DNA of 64,000 nt from an uncultured Candidatus Saccharibacteria bacterium (GCA_946538495.1 CAMNGP010000001.1:1-64000), one strand, 5' to 3'; positions 44,896 to 53,902 are shown, numbered from the stretch's first letter. The notes: generated by a model not told the origin, from the letters alone. Translations and numbers: made by a program.

Positions 44896-45611
44896 GGTTT
44901 TATTATATCACATTCACCTGGTTTTAAATCGCCTAACTCGTATTTGCCAAACTGAATTCGATGAAGTTTAGTTACTTTGTAGCCAAGCGCTGCAAATGTG
45001 CGGCGAATTTGACGATTGCGTCCTTCAGTTAAGAATACTATGTATGAATTTTCGAGACCATCTTCGGGGCGCTTTTCAGAAGAGGTCTCACAAATTTTAT
45101 CCCTAATAATTTTAAACTTTGAGACGCCATCGCCGATTTCAACGCCATAATCAGAAATCATTTGTTGATGGAGTGGCTCCAATGGACGATCTAATTCCAC
45201 TTCGTAAACTTTATTTTTGCGAAATTTTGGATGGGTCATTTGAAAAGCAAAATCGCCATCGTTTGTAAGTAAAATTAAGCCTGATGAATCTTTATCCAGA
45301 CGCCCAACAGTCTTGAGGTGTTGGAATTTTGATGGTAATAGTTCGTAGAGCGTAGGTGCGTCTCCCTGCGCGCGACGAGAACAAACGTAGCCGATTGGCT
45401 TATGGAAGGCTATATAAGAGAATTCCGTTTCGAACGGTACTATCTTATTATTATAGCACACTTTACTGTTTTTGTCAATTCTATCACCGAGCTTGGCGGG
45501 CTTATCATCTATAGTAATATGACCATCAGAAATAGCGGCGTCTGCTTCGCGACGCGAAAGGCCTAATCTTTCGGCTAAGAATTTATTGAGTCGGATTGGT
45601 TGGTTGTTCAT
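44892..45611 (-). CDS. Pseudouridine synthase of the RsuA/RluB family
   Basis: This 239-residue protein has an N-terminal S4 domain (IRLNKFLAERLGLSRREADA) and the catalytic motif GRLDKDSSGLILLTNDGDFA with the essential Asp, then TEGRNRQIRRTFAALGYKV. It modifies uridine in rRNA, but which site cannot be told. A stretch of about 16 residues (CETSSEKRPEDGLENS) just before TEGRNRQ is encoded by a short hairpin at 45047-45096 and looks inserted. It overlaps the response regulator by 29 bases and the FtsA-like gene by four. Confidence 0.9.
   Translation of the reverse strand: MNNQPIRLNKFLAERLGLSRREADAAISDGHITIDDKPAKLGDRIDKNSKVCYNNKIVPFETEFSYIAFHKPIGYVCSRRAQGDAPTLYELLPSKFQHLKTVGRLDKDSSGLILLTNDGDFAFQMTHPKFRKNKVYEVELDRPLEPLHQQMISDYGVEIGDGVSKFKIIRDKICETSSEKRPEDGLENSYIVFLTEGRNRQIRRTFAALGYKVTKLHRIQFGKYELGDLKPGECDIIKP
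45047..45096. repeat. Short in-frame palindrome in the pseudouridine synthase
   Basis: Arms 45047-45065 (AATTTTCGAGACCATCTTC) and 45079-45096 (GAAGAGGTCTCACAAATT) pair with few mismatches around a 13-base core GGGGCGCTTTTCA. It lacks the long cores of the other elements and may be a decayed or minimal copy. Confidence 0.45.
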
Positions 45612-46203
45612 ATCCTACTTGAGATTGAGGCGCTGGGTCGGCAGGGGCCGCTTGGATTTCAGCCGTTGGCTCGACTGGAGCTGCCGCTAATTCGGTTGGA
45701 GGTTCTACTGGAGTTGGTTCTGCAGGAGCAGTGGCTAACGCAGGTTCAGACGGGATTACTGCTTGCTGCTCGACTGGGGCTGCTGCCTGCGACTCGGGAA
45801 CAGATGCTGGTGCATCTGGGGCTACTGCAGTAGCATTATCACCTAATACTTCGTGAATTGTCTTAATCACATCTTCGATGCCAACTTGCGATTTAACTAA
45901 ATAGCGGTCAGCACCTAAACGTTCGCCGCGTTGACGTTGGTCGTCGGCAGATAGAGCGGTCATTACTACAACCTTAATATGGGAAATTTCTGGAGTAGAG
46001 CGTAAAATATCGAGCATGTCAAAACCCGAAATCTTCGGCATCATAATATCAAGCAAAATGAGGTCGGGTTTTTCTCGCACAGCCACAGCCAAAGCCTCTT
46101 CGCCATCACCCGCAGATACTACTTCGTAACCCTCGGCTGCGACGCGGATTCCGTAGATTTCGCGTAGCGACGCGTCGTCTTCAACTACCATTATTTTGCT
46201 CAT
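45583..46203 (-). CDS. CheY-like response regulator with Pro/Ala tail
   Basis: Residues 1-125 form a receiver domain: acidic pair VVEDD, phospho-accepting Asp in LILLDIMMPK, Thr in VVMTALSAD, Lys in RYLVKSQVG. Residues 126-206 are a Pro/Ala/Glu-rich, probably disordered tail with no DNA-binding domain, so output is likely by protein contact. It overlaps its kinase gene by four bases and the pseudouridine synthase gene by 29. The ribosome site is CGGAGGTG. Confidence 0.92.
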   Translation of the reverse strand: MSKIMVVEDDASLREIYGIRVAAEGYEVVSAGDGEEALAVAVREKPDLILLDIMMPKISGFDMLDILRSTPEISHIKVVVMTALSADDQRQRGERLGADRYLVKSQVGIEDVIKTIHEVLGDNATAVAPDAPASVPESQAAAPVEQQAVIPSEPALATAPAEPTPVEPPTELAAAPVEPTAEIQAAPADPAPQSQVGYEQPTNPTQ

Positions 46204-47585
46204 TTTACACCTCCGTTTTGGTTGATATTAGTTTGATTTTGAACTGATTGAATTGGTTGCGCTGCGACTGAAGGAGCCGTTGTGGGCTGCGCCGTAGCAG
46301 GAGCAGCTGGATGCACCGGTGAAACCGCCGTAGCAGAAGCAATCGGTTGTGCTGGCAGAACCGTTGCGGCAGGAGCTGGTTGTTGCTGAGCAGCAATTTG
46401 TGCCTGTATTTGTTGGTTCTGAATCACAATCATACGCTTCTTGTATTCATCTTCACTTAACCTAGGTAACGATACGTAGAACGTAGATCCTTCGCCAAAG
46501 GCAGATTCGGCCCAAACTTTGCCGCCCATTGCCTCAACGCGTCGTTTTACTATGTATAATCCTAGACCAGTGCCACCATTGGTGCGCGTGTCGGAGTTGT
46601 CGACACGATAAAACTTCTGGAAGATATGGCCCAAATCCTCGGCGGAAATGCCGATGCCGGTGTCTGTGACGTTAATCAATACGCGATCACCGTCACCGCG
46701 CACATTGACGTAGACCGATCCTCCTTCTGGTGTATATTTTATCGCATTATCTATTAAATTGTCTAGTATTTCACGGATGAAATTTAGGTCGATAAAGCCG
46801 TACACGACCTGGCGCAGACGATTATCGCCGAAAGCAATTGGAGAATCAGAGCCGATAGTAAGTTTGATTTTAGCATCTTTTGCTATCTGCATGTAACCAT
46901 TAGCAATTGATTCTACTAATTCAACCATATTAACTGGCTGAAGATTGGGACGAATACGGTCATCGTCAAGCTTGGTAACATCTAGAAGGTCTTGAAACAA
47001 CTTACCAAGGTGTTTGGAGGCGGCTTGAGCAGCCGCAAGATAGCCCCGCGCTCGTTCGTCGATAGTAGCAGTTTGCGGATTTAGGCACAACGATAGGTAG
47101 CCGTCGATTGTAGCTACTGGCGTGCGCATCTCGTGTGAGGCGGTAGAAATAAACTCGGCTTGCTCACCTTCTTCGGCCAACTCTTTTGCGATATTGCGAA
47201 ACGTAATAATTCGGTCTTGCGACGCGCCTTCACCCAAAATCAATGATATCGATACTGGAACGCGTTTATCTGAATCGGTGGCGATGAGCGTGGCTTGAAA
47301 GGCCTCCAGCGCCTGGCCACTCTGCATTGAAACGGCTAAGAGATTCTCGTTCGGAAACAGCTCGCGACCTTCTTTTGATTCAAGCTTAATAACTAGGCCA
47401 TAATCAAGCCCAATGGCGTTTTCGCCATAGCCAGTCATATTAGCAGCGGCAGAATTAATAAACTTAATAACGCCGTTTTTGTCGGTCATTATGACGCCAT
47501 CATGGATAGAGCGAAGCGCCATTTCAGCCAATATAGCCTGGTCGGAAGCAGAATTATTGTTTTTTCCATGCTTAAAAAGACTCAT
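46200..47585 (-). CDS. Soluble PAS histidine kinase
   Basis: This 461-residue protein has no membrane segment. It contains a PAS domain (about 20-130, SIHDGVIMTDKNGVIKFINS), a HisKA domain with the phospho-histidine in STASHEMRTPVATIDGYL, and a HATPase domain (LIDNAIKYTPEGG, VTDTGIGIS, GGTGLGLYIVKRRVEAMGG). The tail is Gln/Pro/Ala-rich. It phosphorylates the response regulator encoded next. The sensed signal is cytoplasmic and unknown. The gene is divergent from the 47635 gene and has a near-leaderless start. Confidence 0.93.
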   Translation of the reverse strand: MSLFKHGKNNNSASDQAILAEMALRSIHDGVIMTDKNGVIKFINSAAANMTGYGENAIGLDYGLVIKLESKEGRELFPNENLLAVSMQSGQALEAFQATLIATDSDKRVPVSISLILGEGASQDRIITFRNIAKELAEEGEQAEFISTASHEMRTPVATIDGYLSLCLNPQTATIDERARGYLAAAQAASKHLGKLFQDLLDVTKLDDDRIRPNLQPVNMVELVESIANGYMQIAKDAKIKLTIGSDSPIAFGDNRLRQVVYGFIDLNFIREILDNLIDNAIKYTPEGGSVYVNVRGDGDRVLINVTDTGIGISAEDLGHIFQKFYRVDNSDTRTNGGTGLGLYIVKRRVEAMGGKVWAESAFGEGSTFYVSLPRLSEDEYKKRMIVIQNQQIQAQIAAQQQPAPAATVLPAQPIASATAVSPVHPAAPATAQPTTAPSVAAQPIQSVQNQTNINQNGGVK

Positions 47586-47622
47586 ACTGTCTATATTTTA
47601 ACACAAGCATAAAAAAATGTGG

Positions 47623-47628
47623 TATATT
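47623..47628 (+). promoter_or_regulatory. Leaderless promoter of the 47635 gene
   Basis: TATATT preceded by TGG, with exactly six bases to the ATG at 47635. Confidence 0.5.
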
Positions 47629-47634
47629 TTATAT

Positions 47635-49401
47635 ATGAATAAAGATGTGATTTATATTGAGCCAGAGGATGATATCACCGATATTATTTCTAAGGTTGAA
47701 AATTCCAAATCCAAAATCGTTGCGCTAGTGCCACCCAAGAAGGCCGGCGTATTTCGCAGCGTAGTTAACATCAAGTTGATTGCTAAGGCCGGAATGAGTG
47801 CCGAGAAAAGTGTCGTGCTTGTGACTACGGATCCATCAATCGTAAAACTGGCTGCGGCCACTAAATTGCCTGTAACCAAGAATTTGCAATCTGCTCCCGC
47901 TGTACCTAAGGAAGATGTTGATATTGTAGAAGAGGAGACTTCCAAAGAAGAATTAGAAGAAAAACCGGATGACGAGGCCGAAGACGAAAAGAAAGAAGAA
48001 GCAAAACCAGTAGAAGACGAAGAGACAGCCGAAGACGAAGAAGATGAGCCAAAGGAGGAAGGAGCCAAAAAGCCTAAGAAAGCTGCGAAAGTCAAAAAGT
48101 CAGGTAACCCAGTTATTTCGTGGATATCAGAACACAAAAAACTATCGATTGCAGGTGGAATTGGTGCTGTAGTTTTGGTTTTAGTTTTAATTTGGGCTTT
48201 AGTGCTTGCTCCTTCTGTATCTGTTACCGTTGCAATTCGTACTGATACCAATAATTTTTCTGAGAATGTGAGTTTTGTGACAAAACTAGAAGAAGAGAAT
48301 TCGAGCGAAGGTAAGTTTTTCTTAGAAGAGAAGAAAATAGAATCCACGCAAGAAGTTGAGTTTGAAGCTACTGGGCAAAAGAACGTCGGTGAGACAGCAA
48401 GTGGCGAAGTGAAAATCTATGCTTATTTCCCGCTTAACATCAAAGCTTCGACACAGATAGCCGAAGGTGATACCTTTACGATTTCTGGCCTTTCTTTCAA
48501 GGCTACTAAGAGTGTCGTGCTAAGCTATAGCGGAGAAGGTAAAAGCGACTGCGCCAATAAAGATAACTCTGCAGGTTTAGTGGACTATGGTTGCAGAATT
48601 AATGGCTCTGTGCCCGTAACGGCGGTGGAATCAGGTGCTAAATACAACATTGCCGCTTCAAGCACTGGCTGGGATACTACTGCAAGGGTGTTTGCTTATT
48701 CGGATAGCGCTATGTCTGGTGGATCAGACAAAGTAATCAAAATCGTACAACAATCCGATATCGATAAAGCAAAAGCTGGCCTGACCTCCGAAAACGAGTC
48801 AGAAAACAAGGCAAAGCTTTATGAAGACTTGGGTGATGATTTATTAGTGATTGATTCTAGTTTCAAGCAGGAGACGTCCGATGCGGTATCTACCCCAGCC
48901 GTAGGCGAAGAGGTCAAAGACGAGACTAAGCCAAAGCTTAAAGCCACTACCACGGCTAGAGTCTATGTAATTGACAAAACTAAAGTAAAAGAATTCATCA
49001 CAGAGAAAGCCGATATCAAGGATGATCGAAGCATTTACGAGATGAAAGATCCATTTATCGAAAATTTCATGAAAACCGACGGTGGATACACTGGTAAATT
49101 AAAAACTTCTTATCTGACTGGTCCAAGGTTAACTGTCACTAGCATTGTAGACTTGATTAAGGGTCACGGATTAGGCGATGCACAGCATCTACTCAAAGAT
49201 ATTGACGGCGTCAAAGAGGTAAAAATGGACCCATCATTCCCTTGGGTAACATCGGTGCCTGGCGATTCTAACAAAATCACGGTTAATCTGGAGATTGAAG
49301 ACCAGGATGGCCATAAAGTTGAGAAGCCATCCGAGGAAGAGAAAAAAGGAGAAACCGACAAAAAATCCGATACAGAGACAGAAAATTCAGAAAAGGAATA
49401 A
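47635..49401 (+). CDS. Large bitopic envelope protein, unknown function
   Basis: This 588-residue protein has a folded cytoplasmic N-terminus (1-95, DVIYIEPEDDITDIISKVEN), an acidic Glu/Asp/Lys stretch (95-155), one membrane helix (about 178-200, SIAGGIGAVVLVLVLIWALV) and a long extracytoplasmic beta-rich region (200-560) followed by a Lys/Glu tail. A cysteine pair (SDCANKDNS, DYGCRING) may form a disulfide. I recognise no named domain. It is followed two bases later by the RuvX-MltG fusion gene, so an envelope or division-related role is a guess from context. Confidence 0.8.
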   Translation: MNKDVIYIEPEDDITDIISKVENSKSKIVALVPPKKAGVFRSVVNIKLIAKAGMSAEKSVVLVTTDPSIVKLAAATKLPVTKNLQSAPAVPKEDVDIVEEETSKEELEEKPDDEAEDEKKEEAKPVEDEETAEDEEDEPKEEGAKKPKKAAKVKKSGNPVISWISEHKKLSIAGGIGAVVLVLVLIWALVLAPSVSVTVAIRTDTNNFSENVSFVTKLEEENSSEGKFFLEEKKIESTQEVEFEATGQKNVGETASGEVKIYAYFPLNIKASTQIAEGDTFTISGLSFKATKSVVLSYSGEGKSDCANKDNSAGLVDYGCRINGSVPVTAVESGAKYNIAASSTGWDTTARVFAYSDSAMSGGSDKVIKIVQQSDIDKAKAGLTSENESENKAKLYEDLGDDLLVIDSSFKQETSDAVSTPAVGEEVKDETKPKLKATTTARVYVIDKTKVKEFITEKADIKDDRSIYEMKDPFIENFMKTDGGYTGKLKTSYLTGPRLTVTSIVDLIKGHGLGDAQHLLKDIDGVKEVKMDPSFPWVTSVPGDSNKITVNLEIEDQDGHKVEKPSEEEKKGETDKKSDTETENSEKE

Positions 49402-49403
49402 AA

Positions 49404-50732
49404 ATGCGTATTCTCGGATTAGATGTAGGCGAAAAACGTATTGGCATAGCCAAGGTTGATTCAAGCACGCGAATTGCGGTACCAATCGGGTTTGTTCAGG
49501 TAGACGGCTCAGAGTGGCAAGAAATCACTCGTATAGCTAGACTAAATAATGCTAATCTCTTTGTCTTGGGGTTACCAAGGAGTAACGAGGGGAACGAAAC
49601 CGCTCAGTCAATGTACGTTAGAAATTTTGCGAAAACTCTGGTCGGAAAAATACCAGGCGCCAAAGTCCGATTTCAAGATGAGTCTTTGACATCCGTAGTA
49701 GCAGAGGAAAGACTGAAGAAACGCAAAAAGAAGTACGTAAAGGGAGATATAGACGCTGAGGCTGCGGCTATTATCCTGCAAGATTTTATCGAGGGTTTCA
49801 AAGAACCAGAAGCCAAGGCGCCAGCAGAAACCAATATTTTAGAAAAGGAAGTTGATAAGGTGAAAAGAAAAACCAAAAGAGTAACAGCATGGGTTTCTAG
49901 TATCTCTGCGATACTAATTGTGGTTTTGATAGCCGTAGGTGGATATTTCTTGATTAAAGAACAGCGCGCAAGGGAACGAGCGGAGTATTATGCACAGCAG
50001 GAAGCCGAAATGGAACCAGAGGTTTTTAGTTTCACAATCAAACCTGGTGAGACCATTTTTGATATCAAGGCTAATTTAATTGAGCTTGGCTATGATGCTA
50101 CAGAAGTCGAAGAAGCTTTTACGGCAAATTATGACTATGAATTCCTGAACGGTCGCCCAGAAGGAGCTTCTCTTGAGGGATACTTGTTTGGCGAGACGCT
50201 AGAATTCTACAAAACTGCTTCCGTAAAGGATATTCTGGAGGCATTTTTGTCAGAAATGGGTGCTGTGATTTCTAAAAACGATTTGGAGGCAAAATATGCC
50301 GAGCACGGATTAAGCCTGTTTGAAGGTATAACCCTGGCTTCGGTCGTGCAAAAGGAGGCATCCTCCCCAGAACAGCCCACCGTGGCGCAGGTATTTTTAT
50401 CTCGTATGGCGTACGGGATACCCCTTGGAAGTGACGTGACGGTATCTTACGCGCTTGACGTGCTGGATCCTGATAGGCAAACATATTCAGACAATCAGAG
50501 TGCATTAAAGATTGATTCGTGTTACAACACGAGGTTATATGCTGGACTTCCTTGTGGTCCTATTTCGAATCCCGGACTCTCTGCTCTGTTAGCTGTAGCG
50601 AACCCATCAGATACGGCTTATCTTTACTTCTTGACAGGAGACGATGGCATGATGTATTATAGTTATACAGAGGCTGAGCATAATCAGAATGCGGCTGCCC
50701 ATTGCCAAAACCTCTGCAATGTTTCATTATGA
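49404..50732 (+). CDS. Fusion of RuvX/YqgF nuclease domain and MltG lytic transglycosylase
   Basis: Residues 1-135 are a complete RuvX/YqgF domain (ILGLDVGEKRIGIAKVD, FVLGLPRSNEGNETAQS, FQDESLTSVVAEERL, DAEAAAIILQDFI), normally a separate protein in rRNA maturation or Holliday junction processing. A charged linker and one membrane helix (160-185) lead to an MltG/YceG domain (FTIKPGETIFDIKANL, LEGYLFGETLEF, catalytic Glu in SVVQKEASS, YNTRLYAGLPCGPISNPG) that cuts nascent glycan strands outside the membrane. The two functions lie on opposite membrane sides. mltG and ruvX are neighbours in many bacteria; here one frame joins them without a stop. Confidence 0.9.
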   Translation: MRILGLDVGEKRIGIAKVDSSTRIAVPIGFVQVDGSEWQEITRIARLNNANLFVLGLPRSNEGNETAQSMYVRNFAKTLVGKIPGAKVRFQDESLTSVVAEERLKKRKKKYVKGDIDAEAAAIILQDFIEGFKEPEAKAPAETNILEKEVDKVKRKTKRVTAWVSSISAILIVVLIAVGGYFLIKEQRARERAEYYAQQEAEMEPEVFSFTIKPGETIFDIKANLIELGYDATEVEEAFTANYDYEFLNGRPEGASLEGYLFGETLEFYKTASVKDILEAFLSEMGAVISKNDLEAKYAEHGLSLFEGITLASVVQKEASSPEQPTVAQVFLSRMAYGIPLGSDVTVSYALDVLDPDRQTYSDNQSALKIDSCYNTRLYAGLPCGPISNPGLSALLAVANPSDTAYLYFLTGDDGMMYYSYTEAEHNQNAAAHCQNLCNVSL

Positions 50733-51799
50733 CAAAGAAGAATAAGAATTTTAATTGGAAGAAGTTCAAGGGGGTACTTCCTTATTTCGTGGTTAGCGCA
50801 TTGACTCTGACTTTAGTTTTTGTAGGTTCTCTAGATAAACAAAGCTCTGGCGCCAACCTTAGCTTGAGCTCTTTTGCTGGGGATGAGCGCGTGAATGTAT
50901 CTGTAGACCAGCTATCTGAACTTTACACCGTGGCGGATTTGTCACACGCATTAAGTTTAGCGAGCGCCCAAGACGTAGCTACAAACTACGTAATGGTGAA
51001 TACGATTTACGATTCTGGCCAGACATCTACTGGTAAGCTAGAAAAACCAAATATCACAGATATCATCGCCTCTAGGGGTGTAATTGACTACGAGGTTGCT
51101 GATGGCGAGAATATTAATACTATCGCCGAGAAGTTTGGCGTCACAGCCGACCAGATTCGTTGGTCTAACGGATTAAAAACTACCGATGTAGCGGCTGGCA
51201 CTCATCTAAAGATACCAAGCACACCAGGAATTGTGTACACCGTTAAGGGTGGCGATACGATTGATTCGATCGCTAGCAAATACGGCTCATCGGCTACTGA
51301 AATTGTCGCACTAAACGATCTAGAGATTTCTGGCATTTCAGAAGGGATGCAAATCGTTATCAAAGATGGTACTTTGCCTGTAACCGAGCGCCCAGAATAT
51401 GTTGCACCTGTAGTACGCCCAACTTACACTACTAATTACACTTATACCTTCCTCGGCAATGCGTCATCTCGATCGAATCTGATGTGCAATGGTGGCCTTG
51501 GAGCAGGACAGTGTACTACTTGGGGCTGGATTAAACGGCCAGACCTAGGGTTTATTAAAGCTAATGCCAACCGATGGGATGACGTTGCAAGAGGAGCTGG
51601 TTTGTTAGTGGATCACACTCCAGCAGCGGGAGCAATTTTCCAGACCGACTCTGGCTGGTATGGCCACGTGGGATATGTGGAATCAGTCAACGGCGACGGC
51701 TCAATTAACGTTTCTGAGCGTAATTACGCTGGATGTTATGGTGTCCTCTTCTCAACTATCCCGGCGAGCGAGGTGGGTAGATTTAACTATATCCACTAA
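50729..51799 (+). CDS. LysM-CHAP peptidoglycan hydrolase
   Basis: This 356-residue exported protein starts at 50729, its ATG overlapping the stop of the previous gene (ATGA). It has a signal/anchor helix (about 18-38), two LysM domains (IDYEVADGENINTIAEKFGV; IVYTVKGGDTIDSIASKYGS), and a CHAP domain with catalytic Cys in GGLGAGQCTTWGWIKR and His in WYGHVGYVESVN. CHAP enzymes cut peptide stems of peptidoglycan. With MltG in the same transcript it forms a wall-remodelling pair. Confidence 0.92.
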   Translation: MTKKNKNFNWKKFKGVLPYFVVSALTLTLVFVGSLDKQSSGANLSLSSFAGDERVNVSVDQLSELYTVADLSHALSLASAQDVATNYVMVNTIYDSGQTSTGKLEKPNITDIIASRGVIDYEVADGENINTIAEKFGVTADQIRWSNGLKTTDVAAGTHLKIPSTPGIVYTVKGGDTIDSIASKYGSSATEIVALNDLEISGISEGMQIVIKDGTLPVTERPEYVAPVVRPTYTTNYTYTFLGNASSRSNLMCNGGLGAGQCTTWGWIKRPDLGFIKANANRWDDVARGAGLLVDHTPAAGAIFQTDSGWYGHVGYVESVNGDGSINVSERNYAGCYGVLFSTIPASEVGRFNYIH

Positions 51800-53193
51800 T
51801 AATCTTCTACTAAAGTAAACTCTTTGTCGGCAATGCTGATAATGGATTCTGGCTCGGCACCTTGATTGGTGAGCTCGGCGCGAATGCCCATTTTCTTCAT
51901 GATATCTCTTAGACGATTGATGCTGGCATAATTATTAAAATCGGTGCGGCGAGCAAATTTTTCGATTTTTTCTCCGGTCACAATAAACTTGTCGTCTTGT
52001 TTCTCGACTTTCCAGGTGTCCTTGAGGGCGTCTGCACCTAGAGAAATAGTGGGAACTGAAGCAAGTTTGTTTTGTTCGTGGTTCGCTGCACGCAGGGTAA
52101 AATCTTCGTCGGCTAATCGGGGCTGCGCCGGAATTCCAGTTCCGTACTCGCCACGACTATCCTCCTCCGATTTTACTCTGGTTGGCTCAACACTCCCAAA
52201 ACAGACTTGCTTCAGCTCACGTAGCAACTCTTCTAGGCCCTGATGAGCAGAGCTGGAAATTGCAAATACTCTGGCGGCTGGGTTCTTAGCGAGGATAGAT
52301 GAGGTTTGCATGGCGACAATATCATCATCTACGCCTTCGCATTTGGTAAGGGCTACTATCTCTGGGCGATTCTTCAGGTCGGAATATTTTTCGAGCTCGT
52401 TTCTGATTGTTTGATATGCCTCGCCCGCGTCATCGTTATAAATATCGACCAGGTGCAGTAGGACCGAGGTGCGTTCAACATGGCGAAGAAAATCGTATCC
52501 GAGACCTTTTCCTTCCGATGCGCCTTCTATTAAACCCGGGATGTCGGCAATTAATAAATCGCAATTATCGATAGTGGCGACACCAAGATGTGGTGTGAGC
52601 GTAGTAAAGGGATAATCGGCAATTTCTGGAGTTGCATTCGAAACTACGGATAGAAATGTAGATTTACCGGCGTTTGGTAGCCCAACCAAACCCACATCGG
52701 CCATAGATTTAAGCTCTAATTCAGCCTCAAATTCTTCGCCCGGCTCACCAACTTCGGCTACAATAGGAGCTTGGCGAGTGCTGGACTTAAAATGGGCGTT
52801 GCCGTAGCCACCATCTCCACCTTTGGCAATAATTGCAGTTTGACCATCTTTGGTAAGGTCTGCAATTAAAAAGCGAGAACGACGGGCATTCTCATTTCTT
52901 AATCTATAGACTACTGTACCGATTGGTACATCCACAATCAGATCTTTGCCAGAACGGCCTGCCGAGCGCTGACCAGAGCCGTTTTTGCCGTTTTCTGCAG
53001 TCAGAATCGGCGTAAAGCGAAAGTCAACCAAGGTATTAGTGTTTTTGTCGGCACGAAAAATGATATTTCCGCCCTTACCACCATCACCACCGTCTGGGCC
53101 ACCTTTTGGAATATAAATCTCGCGACGAAAGGAAACGGCTCCATCGCCGCCTTTGCCGGCTTTTAAACTTACCTTAGCTGTGTCTACAAACAT
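51796..53193 (-). CDS. obgE: GTPase Obg with a linker palindrome
   Basis: This 465-residue protein has the Obg fold (KAGKGGDGAVSFRREIYIPK, glycine-rich), the G domain (GLVGLPNAGKSTFLSVVSNA, DIPGLIEGASEGKGLG, ALTKCEGVDD) and an OCT domain (about 395-465). It acts in large-subunit assembly. The linker between the G and OCT domains contains a segment (EDSRGEYGTGIPAQPRLADE) encoded by palindromic element M. The leaderless start is clear: TATAAT on the minus strand, six bases, ATG at 53193. It converges on the LysM-CHAP gene. Confidence 0.95.
   Translation of the reverse strand: MFVDTAKVSLKAGKGGDGAVSFRREIYIPKGGPDGGDGGKGGNIIFRADKNTNTLVDFRFTPILTAENGKNGSGQRSAGRSGKDLIVDVPIGTVVYRLRNENARRSRFLIADLTKDGQTAIIAKGGDGGYGNAHFKSSTRQAPIVAEVGEPGEEFEAELELKSMADVGLVGLPNAGKSTFLSVVSNATPEIADYPFTTLTPHLGVATIDNCDLLIADIPGLIEGASEGKGLGYDFLRHVERTSVLLHLVDIYNDDAGEAYQTIRNELEKYSDLKNRPEIVALTKCEGVDDDIVAMQTSSILAKNPAARVFAISSSAHQGLEELLRELKQVCFGSVEPTRVKSEEDSRGEYGTGIPAQPRLADEDFTLRAANHEQNKLASVPTISLGADALKDTWKVEKQDDKFIVTGEKIEKFARRTDFNNYASINRLRDIMKKMGIRAELTNQGAEPESIISIADKEFTLVEDY
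52091..52184. repeat. Palindromic element M inside obgE
   Basis: Arms 52091-52112 and 52159-52184 pair imperfectly through AGGGTAAAATC and GATTTTACTCT plus flanking bases. The core (GGGGCTGCGCCGGAATTCC and on) shares little with the other cores. The position in a flexible linker keeps the frame. Membership of the family is less sure than for H, I and J. Confidence 0.55.
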
Positions 53194-53225
53194 AACAATA
53201 TTATACCATAAAAATTAAACATAGT

Positions 53226-53257
53226 AAAAGCACCGCCTGTAGTAGCGCGGTGCTTTT
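53226..53257 (-). terminator. Terminator of the first YdcK-like gene
   Basis: Hairpin AAAAGCACCGC / GCGGTGCTTTT. Near-identical hairpins follow two other YdcK-like genes (54075-54107, 56043-56073). Confidence 0.8.
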
Positions 53258-53259
53258 GG

Positions 53260-53718
53260 TTAGCGCTGATGGCTCCTAAGGTCGGCGAGACGCGTTGATC
53301 CGCTAACGATGACCCTTCCGCCGATGGCGGCGTCTCCAGAGACGACTGCCTCGTCGCAGACCTGAGCCGAGCCAAAGATCTCGGCCCTACCGTGGACCTG
53401 AGACCTTCCGGTGATCCAGGCCTTGTCGTAGATTTCGGCTCCGCCATAGACCCAAGCTTCGCCACTAATGCGTGACATGCCGTGGACGCGAGCATTGCCG
53501 AATACGAGCGCGCTGTGCACAACACAGGCATTCTCGTAGACAAAAGCGCCAGGGAAGACCCAGCAGTCGCCATCCTGCGAGAGATTATTCTCCTTTTCGA
53601 TAAAACCTCCGAGGTCGCCGGCGCGAATGTCGCCGAAATGTTTAGTGGCGCGGATCCTATGGAGCGTGTGGCCGTCAATTTCGATCGTTTCGTCTGTCAT
53701 CTCGTACTTAATATCCAT
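53260..53718 (-). CDS. YdcK-like hexapeptide-repeat protein (1 of 4)
   Basis: This 152-residue protein has the head module EMTDETIEIDGHTLHRIRAT, GDIRAGDLGGFIEKENNLSQ, GDCWVF shared by all four, then hexapeptide repeats of the form [GN]-[NS]-A-x-[VI]-x (FGNARVHG, SGEAWVYG) that should build a left-handed beta helix. This resembles E. coli YdcK and phage-encoded relatives, all uncharacterised. The coding sequence is GC-rich against the chromosome. The ribosome site is GGGAGAGAAG, with an extended -10 (TGA-TAAAAT) near 53796-53804. Confidence 0.8.
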   Translation of the reverse strand: MDIKYEMTDETIEIDGHTLHRIRATKHFGDIRAGDLGGFIEKENNLSQDGDCWVFPGAFVYENACVVHSALVFGNARVHGMSRISGEAWVYGGAEIYDKAWITGRSQVHGRAEIFGSAQVCDEAVVSGDAAIGGRVIVSGSTRLADLRSHQR

Positions 53719-53873
53719 CTTCTCTCCCTTCCGAAGAAAAAACTAACCAATTAGAAAAAAGCGTGGCCCCTACGGACCAATAAATGCATTTTATCACGAT
53801 TATGGGATTTAGCCAAGATTTTAGGCTGATAAACAGAATAAACTGTTTTATTATAAGTATAAGTAAAAAGTGC

Positions 53874-53902
53874 TTGACAAATTGATGCTTATGGTTTAAT
53901 AT
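53874..53902 (+). promoter_or_regulatory. Strong promoter of the orphan small RNA
   Basis: TTGACA at 53874-53879, a 17-base spacer, then TAATAT at 53897-53902. This is the only perfect consensus -35 noticed in the window, and no plausible coding gene follows on this strand. Confidence 0.75.

Noticed and set aside
47652..48347. Minus-strand Ser-rich frame of 231 codons opposite the envelope protein
   Set aside because: It mirrors the Glu/Lys-rich plus-strand region (GAA/GAG codons read as TTC/CTC), and lacks a ribosome site.
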